Positions 1 through 6,959 of a stretch of DNA of 15,759 bases are shown here, in pieces. The notes beneath the pieces are model-generated. The model searched no databases and was not told the origin of the DNA. It was given only the letters and a program-made list of their open reading frames with translations. This DNA comes from Bacteroidales bacterium (GTDB lineage Bacteria; Bacteroidota; Bacteroidia; Bacteroidales; Bacteroidaceae), in assembly GCA_004558865.1 (NCBI GenBank), contig SFCY01000092.1, positions 1 through 15,759 of the forward strand, written 5' to 3'. The position numbers and the translations under genes are program-made. Position 1 is the first letter of the stretch. Each line of letters starts with the position of its first letter.

Positions 1-1
1 G

Positions 2-9
2 TAACTTTG
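2..9 (+). promoter_or_regulatory. Bacteroidetes -7 promoter box for the efflux gene
   Basis: TAACTTTG matches the Bacteroidetes sigma-ABfr -7 consensus TAnnTTTG. The same TAACTTTGCAC string occurs at the ribosomal L25 promoter at 13272. The matching -33 box would lie left of the window. Transcription should start a few bases downstream, so the TTG at position 7 lies inside the promoter and the ATG at 37 is the likely translation start. Confidence 0.75.
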
Positions 10-36
10 CACCCGATTTCAAAAGACAGAGTAAAA

Positions 37-2346
37 ATGTATAGAAAGAGAATCGTGCTGTTGGGCGCGTATCTAATAGGGTGTTCCCTCACCGTCACAG
101 CACAATCATCCATGAGGATTTCACTTTCAGAGCTTTTCCAACTTGTTGAGAAGAACAGCCCATCGCTGCAGGCCACGCGAAGCGACGCCGGCGTAGCCGA
201 TGAGGCTCTGAAAGCCGCCCTCAGCCAACGGTTGCCCGACGTGAGCGCCTCGCTATCAGCCAGCTACATCGGCAATGCGCTGATGACCAACCGCCATTTG
301 GGCGATGCCCACGGACTCCACTCCCCCCATTTGGGCAACAGTTTCTCGCTCCAGGCTGCCCAAACCGTATATTCCGGCGGAGCCACCAGCGCGGGTATCC
401 GCAAGGCTGAGATTGCGTGCCTGATGAGCCAGTCGCAGCTCTGCCAAACCCGCGAGGAGGAAAGGTTCTTGGCTTTGGGCCAATGGCTCGACCTCTACCG
501 CAAGGACAATGCCGTCAGCGTGGTGAGGAAGAACATCGAACTGACCTGGCAGCTCATCGCCCAGATCAAAGACCGGCAGCAACAAGGACTCGCCCTGAAG
601 AACGACATCACGCGCTATGAGCTCCAGCTGCAGCAGCTCCAGCTCAGGCTCACGCAGTTGGAGAACGAACGCTTGATAGCCAACCACAGCCTCAACAACA
701 CATTGGGACTCAACGTCCAGACGCGGGTGGAGAGCGACTCCAGTGTCGTCTCCCAGACCTTTGGGCGCGAGGCCGAAAACGTTTGGCAGCTTGCCGCGGC
801 AGAGTCGCCGAGGATGCAGCAGGCGCGTCTGGCCACCGACATGGCCCGCCAGGATGTGAGGCTGGCCAAAGCCGCCCTCCTGCCCAAAGTGAACGTCTTC
901 GCCATCGACGACTTCAATGGCCCCATCACCTACGAGTTGCCGCCCATCAACAAGAACATCAACGTCTGGGCCGTGGGCATCGGCGTGAGCTATCCCATCT
1001 CCGGGCTGTTCAAAAACAACCACCAGCTCCGCCAGGCGCGCAAGGCCGAAGCCGCGGCGCAGAGCCGGCTCAACGCTGCGGCCCGCCACACCGACAATGC
1101 CATGCAGCAGGCCCGCTCGCTGTTCGTGCTGTGCATCCTGAGTTTCGTCGGGGGCTTCTTCAAGCTTTGCGGCACGTTTGAGTGCGCGTCCAACATCCAG
1201 CTTTGGATGACTCCCAAGCGCGACTTCCGCGTCTTCTTCCCCATCCTCTACATCTTCGTGGTGGGCGACATCAGCCTCTCGGGCTGGCTCGCCCAGGTCC
1301 TCACCTATTGGTGTGGCTCGTGGCAGGCCATGAACTGGTTCATCGCCCTGCTCCTGCTCCTCGTGATATTGGGCGTGTTCTGCCTGACGAAGAACTTCCG
1401 CTTCATGAAGCCCTTCCCCCTCATCAGCGTCGACTGGCTGGGCTGCGTCCTGTGGTCGCTCATGCTGTTGGAGGTGATATGGCTATTCAACTATGGCGAA
1501 TACTACAACTGGGCGCAGAGTCGGGTGTGGCGCTCGGTGCTGTTGATGCTCATCGTGACGACGGCGGTCAACATCCCGCGCATGTTCCTCATCCGCCATC
1601 CCTATATCTCGCCGGCGGCCTTCAGGTATAAGACTCTGGCGCCCACCCTGCTGCTCTATTGCGTGGCCGAGTTGATGAACGCCACACCCAAGGTGCTGGA
1701 GGGCGCCTTCACGTCGGCGGTGATGCATTGGGGGTCCTACACGCTTTCGGTGCTACATCTTGTTGCCATCGGCGGAACGGTCTTGGGCTGCGTGTTCACG
1801 TTTCTGTGGTGCAAGGTGCTCAATCTCCACTACACGCGGCTGCTCATCCTTGGCTTCGCCGCACTCTTGGGCTATCAGGTCTTGATGTATTTCTACATCA
1901 CCCCCACCCTGCCCCTCTGGCGGCTCTATCTGCCCACCGTGCTGCGCACGTTCGGCTATGCCATCTACTTCACGGCGCTGACCATCTATCTGGAGGAATT
2001 GATGCCCTTCGAGCATTTCTTCATGGGGCTCACCATCTCCGGCTTTGCGCGCAACGGCATGATGGAGGCCATCTCCACGGGCATGTTCAGCTATGGCATC
2101 CGCTATCATGTGGCCGACAACATGGCGCGCGCGCTGCCCTTTGGGCCCGAGGCCGCGCTGCTGACGAGCATCAAGCAGATGTTTGGGTTGGTTTGCCTCT
2201 TCGGCGTGTTTTTCCTGCTCATCTACATGCTCTACGATGTGCCGCCCGTCAAGACCACGATGAAGAAGATTCCCTACTGGAACCAAGTGGGCAAGCAGCT
2301 CATCCGCTCTTTCGCCCGTCCGCGAAGGTTCAAGCGGGTCGACTGA
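37..2346 (+). CDS. Chimeric ORF: TolC-like outer membrane efflux protein fused to N-truncated MFS drug exporter
   Basis: The 769-residue product starts with a signal peptide (MYRKRIVLLGAYLIGCSLTV, cleavage after TAQ near residue 23). Residues about 25-358 are a TolC/OprM-type outer-membrane factor with two helical hairpin repeats; LSELFQLVEKNSPSL and YSGGATSAGIRKAE are typical. Just after DNAMQQA (about residue 359, nt 1111-1116) the sequence switches abruptly to a hydrophobic MFS exporter of the EmrB-like DHA2 type. This half has many membrane segments, GTFECASNIQLWMTPKRDF and LTIYLEELMPFEHFFMGL, and runs to the C-terminus. The TolC half lacks roughly its last 60-70 residues and the MFS half its first 80-100. 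These proteins normally come from separate genes with a HlyD/EmrA adaptor gene between them, and the adaptor is absent. I infer an internal deletion (or assembly join) that stayed in frame. One chain would need its parts in both outer and inner membranes, so it is probably not a working pump. Confidence 0.85.
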   Translation: MYRKRIVLLGAYLIGCSLTVTAQSSMRISLSELFQLVEKNSPSLQATRSDAGVADEALKAALSQRLPDVSASLSASYIGNALMTNRHLGDAHGLHSPHLGNSFSLQAAQTVYSGGATSAGIRKAEIACLMSQSQLCQTREEERFLALGQWLDLYRKDNAVSVVRKNIELTWQLIAQIKDRQQQGLALKNDITRYELQLQQLQLRLTQLENERLIANHSLNNTLGLNVQTRVESDSSVVSQTFGREAENVWQLAAAESPRMQQARLATDMARQDVRLAKAALLPKVNVFAIDDFNGPITYELPPINKNINVWAVGIGVSYPISGLFKNNHQLRQARKAEAAAQSRLNAAARHTDNAMQQARSLFVLCILSFVGGFFKLCGTFECASNIQLWMTPKRDFRVFFPILYIFVVGDISLSGWLAQVLTYWCGSWQAMNWFIALLLLLVILGVFCLTKNFRFMKPFPLISVDWLGCVLWSLMLLEVIWLFNYGEYYNWAQSRVWRSVLLMLIVTTAVNIPRMFLIRHPYISPAAFRYKTLAPTLLLYCVAELMNATPKVLEGAFTSAVMHWGSYTLSVLHLVAIGGTVLGCVFTFLWCKVLNLHYTRLLILGFAALLGYQVLMYFYITPTLPLWRLYLPTVLRTFGYAIYFTALTIYLEELMPFEHFFMGLTISGFARNGMMEAISTGMFSYGIRYHVADNMARALPFGPEAALLTSIKQMFGLVCLFGVFFLLIYMLYDVPPVKTTMKKIPYWNQVGKQLIRSFARPRRFKRVD

Positions 2347-2398
2347 CCAAGCAAAGCGGCATCAGGAAAATGTGATTCCTGATGCCGCTTTGCTTGGT
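2346..2398. terminator. Perfect 23-bp hairpin between convergent genes (bidirectional terminator)
   Basis: Arms 2346-2368 and 2376-2398 are perfectly complementary (ACCAAGCAAAGCGGCATCAG then GAA), with the 7-nt loop AATGTGA. It begins at the last base of the efflux ORF stop codon and ends 3 bp before the stop codon of the HAD gene. That position fits a shared terminator for both convergent transcripts. There is no long T-tract, so the assignment rests on stem strength and position. Confidence 0.8.
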
Positions 2399-2401
2399 TG
2401 C

Positions 2402-3106
2402 TCACACCACATCGGTCAGTTGGGCAAACCGTTCTATGGTCCTCATCCGCTCGTGCTGGAAAGGCTGTATCTCCTCGTGTTTCCACGTTGTGTGGAAGGG
2501 CACGTGCACGGCGCAGGCTCCCACGCTCAGCGCGGGGGCGATGTCCGACTTGAGCGAGTTGCCCACCATGCAGAGTTCTCGTGGCTCCACGCCCAACTCC
2601 CGGCACAGGCGGCGGTAGCTGTCGGGCGTCTTGTCCGACACGATGCTCACCACGTCAAAATATCTTCCCAGTCCCGACCGGTGCAGCTTGTTCTCCTGGT
2701 CGAGCAGTTCCCCTTTCGTGAACACGGCCATGCGGTAGCTTCCACGCCGGCGCAGGGCATCCAAGGTCTCCGCCACGCCTTCGAGCGGTGTGGCGGGCAG
2801 CCGCAGCAGCGAGCGTCCCAACTCAAGTATTGCCCTCACGGTGTCGCCGCTCACGCGCCCGTCGCTCATCCTCACCGCATTCTCTATCAGCGAGAGGGTG
2901 AAGGCCTTGCTGCCGTAGCCCAACTCGTCCATGTTGGCTGTCTCCGTCTCAAACAGCGACGCCGACACCTCGCGTGGCTTGGCATAGTCGGCCAGCAGCT
3001 CACAATATTCCTGTTCCACTCTTTCAAAATACGACTGGCAGTCCCAAAGGGTGTCGTCGGCGTCAAAGGCCAGGGCCTTCACTTCTTTCAAGGTCTGTAT
3101 CATCAT
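2402..3106 (-). CDS. HAD-superfamily hydrolase (putative phosphatase)
   Basis: The protein has 234 residues from the ATG at 3106, which overlaps the menE stop codon as ATGA and suggests translational coupling. An upstream in-frame ATG at 3139 would overlap menE by 37 bp and is less likely. HAD motif I is FDADDTLWD (D15 nucleophile, D17 acid/base). Motif II is the Thr in AVFTKGE, motif III the Lys in VSDKTPDSY, and motif IV is MVGNSLKSDIAPAL, whose Asp binds Mg2+. The segment between motifs I and II forms a helical cap, as in phosphoglycolate phosphatase/YjjG-like enzymes. It is probably a soluble cytoplasmic phosphatase; the substrate cannot be read from the sequence. Its position after menE suggests co-transcription but does not prove a role in menaquinone synthesis. 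Confidence 0.88.
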   Translation of the reverse strand: MMIQTLKEVKALAFDADDTLWDCQSYFERVEQEYCELLADYAKPREVSASLFETETANMDELGYGSKAFTLSLIENAVRMSDGRVSGDTVRAILELGRSLLRLPATPLEGVAETLDALRRRGSYRMAVFTKGELLDQENKLHRSGLGRYFDVVSIVSDKTPDSYRRLCRELGVEPRELCMVGNSLKSDIAPALSVGACAVHVPFHTTWKHEEIQPFQHERMRTIERFAQLTDVV

Positions 3107-4092
3107 CTTCTTGTTTCTGTCCTGTTCTCTTCCACCCACCGCTCTGCCTCGCCGCGGGCGGGCTTTCCGGTCTTGGTCATGGGCAGTCGGCCGATGTGGC
3201 AGTAGTCCTTTGGTTGCCAGTATTTGGGAAGCACGCGCCGGCAGACGTCCCTCACTGCCTCCAACTGGCTGTCCTCTGTGAGCAGCACCACCACCTCACC
3301 AAACTTCGCGTCCTTTCTCCGGCTCACCATGAAAGGCGCCGCGAGGTGGGGGCGCAGCCTCTCCTCCACCTCTTCCATCTGTATTTTCACGCCTCCCGAG
3401 CATACCACGTTGTCCTTTCTCCCGAGGATGCGGAATCGGTTGCCCCGTATCTCCACCCGGTCGTTGGTCACGAGCTTTCCCTCATGCACGAGAGGTGCGT
3501 CGACAATGAGGCAGCCCTCTTCGGTCTGGCTGATGCCCACACTGCTGAAGGGTATGTACCAGCTGTCGGCGTCCTTCCCGTTGAGGCGTCTCAGGGCGAT
3601 GTGCGAGAGCGTCTCCGTCATGCCGTAGGTCGACCACACGGCGTTGGGAAAAGACCGCAGCTCCCGCTCCAGGCCCGCCTCGATGGCCCCGCCGCCGATG
3701 ATGAGGTTGCGCGCCTGCATGAGCCGCTGCTTCTCCACCTCCACCTTTAGCGAGTTGTACACCTGCAGCGGCACCATGGCCACCAAGTCGAAGGGCGTCT
3801 CGCCGTCGAGGGTGGCCAGAGGATGTCCCGATGGCTCCACGCAGACCAGCTGCAGTCTGCGCTCGATGCTGCGCACCACCATCATCTTTCCGGCTATGTA
3901 GTCGAGGGGCAGGCAGAGCAGTGCCCTGTCGCCGGGGTGCAGCGAGAGGAAGTCGCAGGTGATGCGCGCCGAGTTGAGCATCTTCTGCTTCTCCACCGTC
4001 ATGGGCTTGGGTTTTCCTGTCGACCCGCTGGTGTGGACCGTTAAAGTCGGTGAGGGGCTTCTCCAGTTGTCAAGAAAATCTTTTAAGGTCAT
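3103..4092 (-). CDS. menE: o-succinylbenzoate-CoA ligase (MenE)
   Basis: This 329-residue AMP-forming ligase activates o-succinylbenzoate to its CoA thioester in menaquinone synthesis, producing the substrate of MenB. The phosphate-binding loop TSGSTGKPKP is at residues 21-30 and STYGMTET at 154-161. The adenylate-binding Asp lies in LVTNDRVEI (about 207-215), followed by the hinge region LGRKDNVVCSGGVKIQ. The C-terminal catalytic Lys is in LPMTKTGKPAR (303-313). It is shorter than E. coli MenE (about 450), but Bacteroidetes homologues are usually compact and lack much of the N-terminal domain. It has its own promoter at 4113-4142 and overlaps the downstream HAD gene by 4 bp. A general acyl-CoA ligase is the alternative, but compactness and nearby menB favour MenE. 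Confidence 0.9.
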   Translation of the reverse strand: MTLKDFLDNWRSPSPTLTVHTSGSTGKPKPMTVEKQKMLNSARITCDFLSLHPGDRALLCLPLDYIAGKMMVVRSIERRLQLVCVEPSGHPLATLDGETPFDLVAMVPLQVYNSLKVEVEKQRLMQARNLIIGGGAIEAGLERELRSFPNAVWSTYGMTETLSHIALRRLNGKDADSWYIPFSSVGISQTEEGCLIVDAPLVHEGKLVTNDRVEIRGNRFRILGRKDNVVCSGGVKIQMEEVEERLRPHLAAPFMVSRRKDAKFGEVVVLLTEDSQLEAVRDVCRRVLPKYWQPKDYCHIGRLPMTKTGKPARGEAERWVEENRTETRR

Positions 4093-4112
4093 TTCATTAG
4101 TGCAATCAGATA

Positions 4113-4142
4113 CAAAAATATATAAAAAGCGCCTAAATACAA
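4113..4142 (-). promoter_or_regulatory. Promoter of menE-HAD unit
   Basis: On the minus strand a -7 box TATTTTTG (4113-4120) has a -33 TTG (4140-4142) 19 nt upstream, matching the Bacteroidetes consensus and spacing. It lies about 20 bp before the menE ATG, so the leader would be short. Confidence 0.65.
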
Positions 4143-4164
4143 GGGAAGATAATGAGTTTTTTCT

Positions 4165-4172
4165 TATCTTTG
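4165..4172 (+). promoter_or_regulatory. Possible -7 box for the RAYT-like gene
   Basis: TATCTTTG fits TAnnTTTG on the plus strand, but no clear TTG sits at the -33 distance. A start here would give a leader of about 180 nt containing the hairpin at 4201-4223 and the 16-bp repeats before the ATG at 4361. Confidence 0.45.
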
Positions 4173-4200
4173 CGAATGAGTGGAGACATGTAGGGAGGAA

Positions 4201-4223
4201 AGGTTGCTGTGATACAGCAACTT
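4201..4223. repeat. Small inverted repeat upstream of the RAYT-like gene
   Basis: TTGCTGT-GAT-ACAGCAA is a perfect 7-bp stem with a 3-nt loop (4204-4220). It extends to about 10 bp with one G-T pair. It lies 5 bp before the 16-bp tandem repeat. It has no T-tract, so it is more likely a structural or REP-like element than a terminator. Confidence 0.6.
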
Positions 4224-4227
4224 ACAG

Positions 4228-4300
4228 AACTTTCGCACAACAAAACTTTCGCACAACAAAACTTTCGCACAACAAAACTTTCGCACAACAGAACTTTCGC
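4228..4300. repeat. 16-bp direct tandem repeat, four units plus a partial fifth
   Basis: The unit AACTTTCGCACAACAA repeats head to tail at 4228-4243, 4244-4259, 4260-4275 and 4276-4291; only the last base of unit 4 differs. A partial fifth copy (AACTTTCGC) follows to 4300. It lies entirely in the leader of the RAYT-like gene, 60 bp before its ATG. There are no unique spacers, so it is not CRISPR. Confidence 0.95.
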
Positions 4301-4360
4301 CCCCACTAAAAACCGATGATTTAGCGCAAACCATACAAGCACCAAAGCATACAAAGAACT

Positions 4361-5368
4361 ATGGATCACAAAACATTTTCGCCCCAGAGGCCTTTCGCTG
4401 GTGACAAGGTGCCTTCCATGACCCGCCGCTGTGCGGGCTACGACTATACCCAGCGCCGCATCTACATGATAACCATGGTCACAGAGGGACGCCGCCGGCT
4501 TTTCGGACAGATTGTCGGCGACAGCGAGGCCCCCAAGGCCTCAGACTGCTTCCCCCATATTCTGCTTTCGCCATTGGGAGAGGCCGTGGCCCAAAACTGG
4601 AACGACATTCCCAAGTATCATCCTGAAATCAGCGTCCTCTCACTCCAGATGATGCCCGACCATCTCCACGGCATCTTGTTTGTGGAGCGCAAGCTCTCCA
4701 TCCCCTTAGGCAAAGTGCTGCTCGGTTTCAAACAGGGCTGCAACAAAGCCTATCGGGAGTTTTTCCCAAAAGTCGAGTATGCTGCTGTATCAAAGCAGCC
4801 CACAAGGGATCACGGGCTCCTCTTCCAGCCCAATTTCAACGACAAGATTCTATGGCGCAAGGGCGAGCTCCAAGCATGGAAGCGCTATCTGGAAGACAAT
4901 CCTCGCCGGCTGCTTGTCAAACGACAGCACCCCGATTACTTTCAAGTAAGGCACAGCATCCAAGCCGGAGGGCACACTTTTGATGCTATCGGCAACCTTT
5001 TCTTGTTGCAACATCCATCCAGGCTTCAAATAAAATGCTCACGCAGGCTGACCGATCCTGAAATTGAGGCCCAATGCCAATATGCGCTCAATGAAGCGTC
5101 ACAAGGTGCCGTGCTTGTATCGCCTTCGATTTCCAAAGGTGAGAAAATCATCATGCGTGCAGCCTATGAAAAAGGCTACCCGCTCATCCTTTTACAGGAA
5201 AACGGCCTCACCCCCATGAGCAAACCACACGGCAGGGCTTTCGAGGCCTGCTCAAGAGGGCAGATGCTCATTCTCGCGCCTTGGCAGCACCATAATGAGC
5301 ATCTTGTCATCCAGCGAAGTCAATGTCTTCAACTGAACGACATGGCCCATGACCTGTCCACCTATTAG
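4361..5368 (+). CDS. RAYT-like Y1 HUH protein with C-terminal Rossmann (DprA-like) extension
   Basis: This 335-residue protein resembles IS200/REP-associated tyrosine transposases (RAYTs) in its N-terminal half. YDYTQRRIYMITMVTEGRRR (27-46) is like the first strand of Y1 transposases. MMPDHLHGILFV (97-108) holds the HUH pair H101/H103. Y176 in KRYLEDNPRRLL is the candidate catalytic tyrosine. Single-copy RAYTs cleave single-stranded DNA at REP hairpins. Residues about 205-335 form a second domain: FDAIGNLFLL, GAVLVSPSISKGEK (250-262), YPLILLQENG (273-282), GRAFEACSRGQMLILAPW (291-308). This pattern of a glycine-rich turn and alternating hydrophobic strands resembles DprA/SMF or LOG Rossmann folds; that is my inference. 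The gene lies opposite to menB and menE, 7 bp from the menB stop. No terminal repeats of a complete IS are evident, so it is probably domesticated. Confidence 0.8.
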   Translation: MDHKTFSPQRPFAGDKVPSMTRRCAGYDYTQRRIYMITMVTEGRRRLFGQIVGDSEAPKASDCFPHILLSPLGEAVAQNWNDIPKYHPEISVLSLQMMPDHLHGILFVERKLSIPLGKVLLGFKQGCNKAYREFFPKVEYAAVSKQPTRDHGLLFQPNFNDKILWRKGELQAWKRYLEDNPRRLLVKRQHPDYFQVRHSIQAGGHTFDAIGNLFLLQHPSRLQIKCSRRLTDPEIEAQCQYALNEASQGAVLVSPSISKGEKIIMRAAYEKGYPLILLQENGLTPMSKPHGRAFEACSRGQMLILAPWQHHNEHLVIQRSQCLQLNDMAHDLSTY

Positions 5369-5375
5369 TGCTCGT

Positions 5376-6200
5376 TCACGGAAACTGCGGGTACTTGTCG
5401 AAGTCGGGCTTGCGCTTCTCCAAGAAGGCGCGGCCGCCCTCCTGGGCCTCGTCCAGGGTGTAGTAGAGCATGGTGGCGTCGCCGGCGAGTTCCTGGATGC
5501 CGGCCTGGCCGTCGAGCTCGGCGTTGAAGCCCGCCTTCATCATGCGGATGGCCAGCGGCGAGCGCTCCATGATGGTCTCACACCAGGCCACGGTCTCGTC
5601 CTCCAACTTGTCCTGGGCCACTACCTTGTTGACCAGTCCCATCTGCTCGGCCTCCTTGGCCGAATACTGGCGGCAGAGATACCAGATCTCGCGGGCTTTC
5701 TTCTGTCCCACGATGCGCGCCAGATAGCTGGCTCCCAACCCGGCGTCAAACGAGCCCACCTTGGGTCCCGTCTGCCCGAAGATGGCATTTTCCGAGGCGA
5801 TGGTCAGGTCGCACACCACGTGCAGCACGTGGCCTCCGCCTATGGCATAGCCGTTCACCATGGCGATGACGGGTTTCGGCAGCCTGCGGATTTGCATCTG
5901 CACGTCGAGCACGTTGAGCCTTGGCACTCCGTCCTGCCCCACATATCCGCCGCGGCCTTTCACGTGCATGTCGCCCCCCGAGCAGAAAGCCTTGTCGCCG
6001 GCTCCGGTTAGGATCACCACGCGTATGCCGAGCGCCTCGCGGCAGTAGCTGAAGGCCTGGCTCATCTCCCACACCGTCAGGGGCGTGAAGGCGTTGCGGT
6101 AGCGCGGTCGGTTGATGGTGATCTTCGCGATGTGGTCATACTCCTCAAACAGGATTTCCTTGAAGTCGAATCCTTCTATTTTCTTCCATTCTCTTTCCAT
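5376..6200 (-). CDS. menB: 1,4-dihydroxy-2-naphthoyl-CoA synthase (MenB)
   Basis: The 274-residue crotonase-fold enzyme cyclises o-succinylbenzoyl-CoA to 1,4-dihydroxy-2-naphthoyl-CoA in menaquinone synthesis. The oxyanion-hole segments are AFCSGGDMHVKG (71-82) and NGYAIGGGHVLHVVCDL (116-132). MenB-specific FGQTGPKVGSFDAG lies at 141-154; the Gly of QTG marks the bicarbonate-dependent class, in place of the Asp found in the other class. The C-terminal part has the typical FLEKRKPDF. Length matches the family. The ATG at 6200 is 7 bp after the thioesterase stop, so the two form a transcription unit. It is convergent with the RAYT-like gene, with only 7 bp between stop codons and no visible terminator hairpin there. 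Confidence 0.95.
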   Translation of the reverse strand: MEREWKKIEGFDFKEILFEEYDHIAKITINRPRYRNAFTPLTVWEMSQAFSYCREALGIRVVILTGAGDKAFCSGGDMHVKGRGGYVGQDGVPRLNVLDVQMQIRRLPKPVIAMVNGYAIGGGHVLHVVCDLTIASENAIFGQTGPKVGSFDAGLGASYLARIVGQKKAREIWYLCRQYSAKEAEQMGLVNKVVAQDKLEDETVAWCETIMERSPLAIRMMKAGFNAELDGQAGIQELAGDATMLYYTLDEAQEGGRAFLEKRKPDFDKYPQFP

Positions 6201-6207
6201 TGCCGTA

Positions 6208-6675
6208 TCATTTTTGTTCGTTGGTTGGTTTGCGGTTGTTGTCCACCGGCTCCGTCTTCACGGCCTTGCCGCCCGACATGATGTAGTTGGTCACCATCAC
6301 GGTGGAGATGAGCCGGCCGTCGCGGTTGGTGATGTCGATGCGCCAGTTGTGGAGCGTCCTACCTTTATATATAAGGTGTGCCAGAGCCGTCACCGTGTCG
6401 CCCTCCAAGGCACTCTTCACGTGGTTGCCGCTCACGTTGATGCCCACGCATATCTTGTCTGGGCAAAGGGCCAGGCTTCCCACTCCGGCCAGGTTCTCGG
6501 CCATGGCCAGCGAGGCCCCGCCCGAGAGGAATCCAAAGGGTTGGCTGTTGGTCTCGTTCACTTTCATTCGTGCGGCCACGGTGTCGGGCTCGGGTGTTGA
6601 GAGGAATTCAATTCCTAAAGTACGGGAAAGACCGTCGTTCTCCAGTCTGAATGCTTTCAGTTTTTCTATATCCAT
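6208..6675 (-). CDS. Hotdog-fold thioesterase, probable DHNA-CoA thioesterase (MenI-type)
   Basis: The 155-residue protein belongs to the PaaI/YdiI hotdog thioesterase group. N-TLGIEF and VNETNSQPFGFLSGGASLAMAE (about 39-60) form the hotdog helix with the active-site Asn/Gln-Gly-Ser/His-type loop and its acidic residue. GINVSGNHVKSALEGDTV and the strands to VTNYIMSGGK complete the fold. YdiI-type enzymes hydrolyse 1,4-dihydroxy-2-naphthoyl-CoA, the MenB product. Lying immediately upstream of menB behind a shared promoter, this gene very likely performs that step. A general acyl-CoA thioesterase is the alternative. The last 15 or so residues are hydrophilic and probably disordered. Confidence 0.85.
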   Translation of the reverse strand: MDIEKLKAFRLENDGLSRTLGIEFLSTPEPDTVAARMKVNETNSQPFGFLSGGASLAMAENLAGVGSLALCPDKICVGINVSGNHVKSALEGDTVTALAHLIYKGRTLHNWRIDITNRDGRLISTVMVTNYIMSGGKAVKTEPVDNNRKPTNEQK

Positions 6676-6703
6676 AGTGTTTTTGTTTTACATGCTTACG
6701 GTG

Positions 6704-6734
6704 CAAAGATAATCATTTCTGCCACCACGGCCAA
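6704..6734 (-). promoter_or_regulatory. Promoter of the thioesterase-menB unit
   Basis: On the minus strand -7 TATCTTTG (6704-6711) and -33 TTG (6732-6734) are separated by 20 nt. The predicted start lies some 20-25 bp before the thioesterase ATG at 6675. This direct promoter shows that no further menaquinone gene is co-transcribed from upstream. Confidence 0.7.
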
Positions 6735-6923
6735 AAATCCTCACCATTATTCGGCGCTTCAGCCGTTTTATGATGCATTTTCCGCTGTGGCGCGGCCTGA
6801 GGTCCGCCGCTCTCCGCCCCCACTGCCTCTCTCCGCACTGCCCCCCTACTCGCCGGACTACAGTTCGCCGCCCCCACATACAAGCCCCCCGCAGAAAAAA
6901 ACCGCAAAAAAAACGGCAATCTC
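6735..6923. other. C-rich intergenic stretch between divergent promoters
   Basis: This stretch is pyrimidine-rich, with many CCGCC/CCCCC runs, then two A-runs (AAAAAAACCGC and AAAAAAAACGG at 6894-6916) directly upstream of the plus-strand promoter at 6924. No gene is supported: the open frames across it are low-complexity Pro/Ser/Gly translations. The A-tracts could act as an UP-like element or intrinsic bend for the promoter. Confidence 0.5.
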
Positions 6924-6954
6924 TTGGCGGTACTGCAAAAAATGTGTAGCTTTG
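6924..6954 (+). promoter_or_regulatory. Strong Bacteroidetes-type promoter without a recognisable gene
   Basis: -33 TTG (6924-6926) and -7 TAGCTTTG (6947-6954) are 20 nt apart, preceded by A-tracts. This is one of the best promoter matches in the window. No convincing coding region follows; a strong intrinsic terminator lies about 460 nt downstream at 7387-7422. Confidence 0.7.
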
Positions 6955-6959
6955 CACTC

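Noticed and set aside
7..36. TTG start at position 7 for the efflux ORF
   Set aside because: The TTG lies within the -7 promoter box, and the ATG at 37 begins a good signal peptide.
256..1089. Long antisense frame opposite the TolC half, with similar shadow frames opposite 1182-2286
   Set aside because: These are shadows of a GC-rich coding frame, with no recognisable motifs and composition set by the sense codons.
2372..3750. Plus-strand frames over the HAD and menE genes
   Set aside because: They are antisense to genes with full motif sets; the translations are rich in His, Arg and Pro with no family features.
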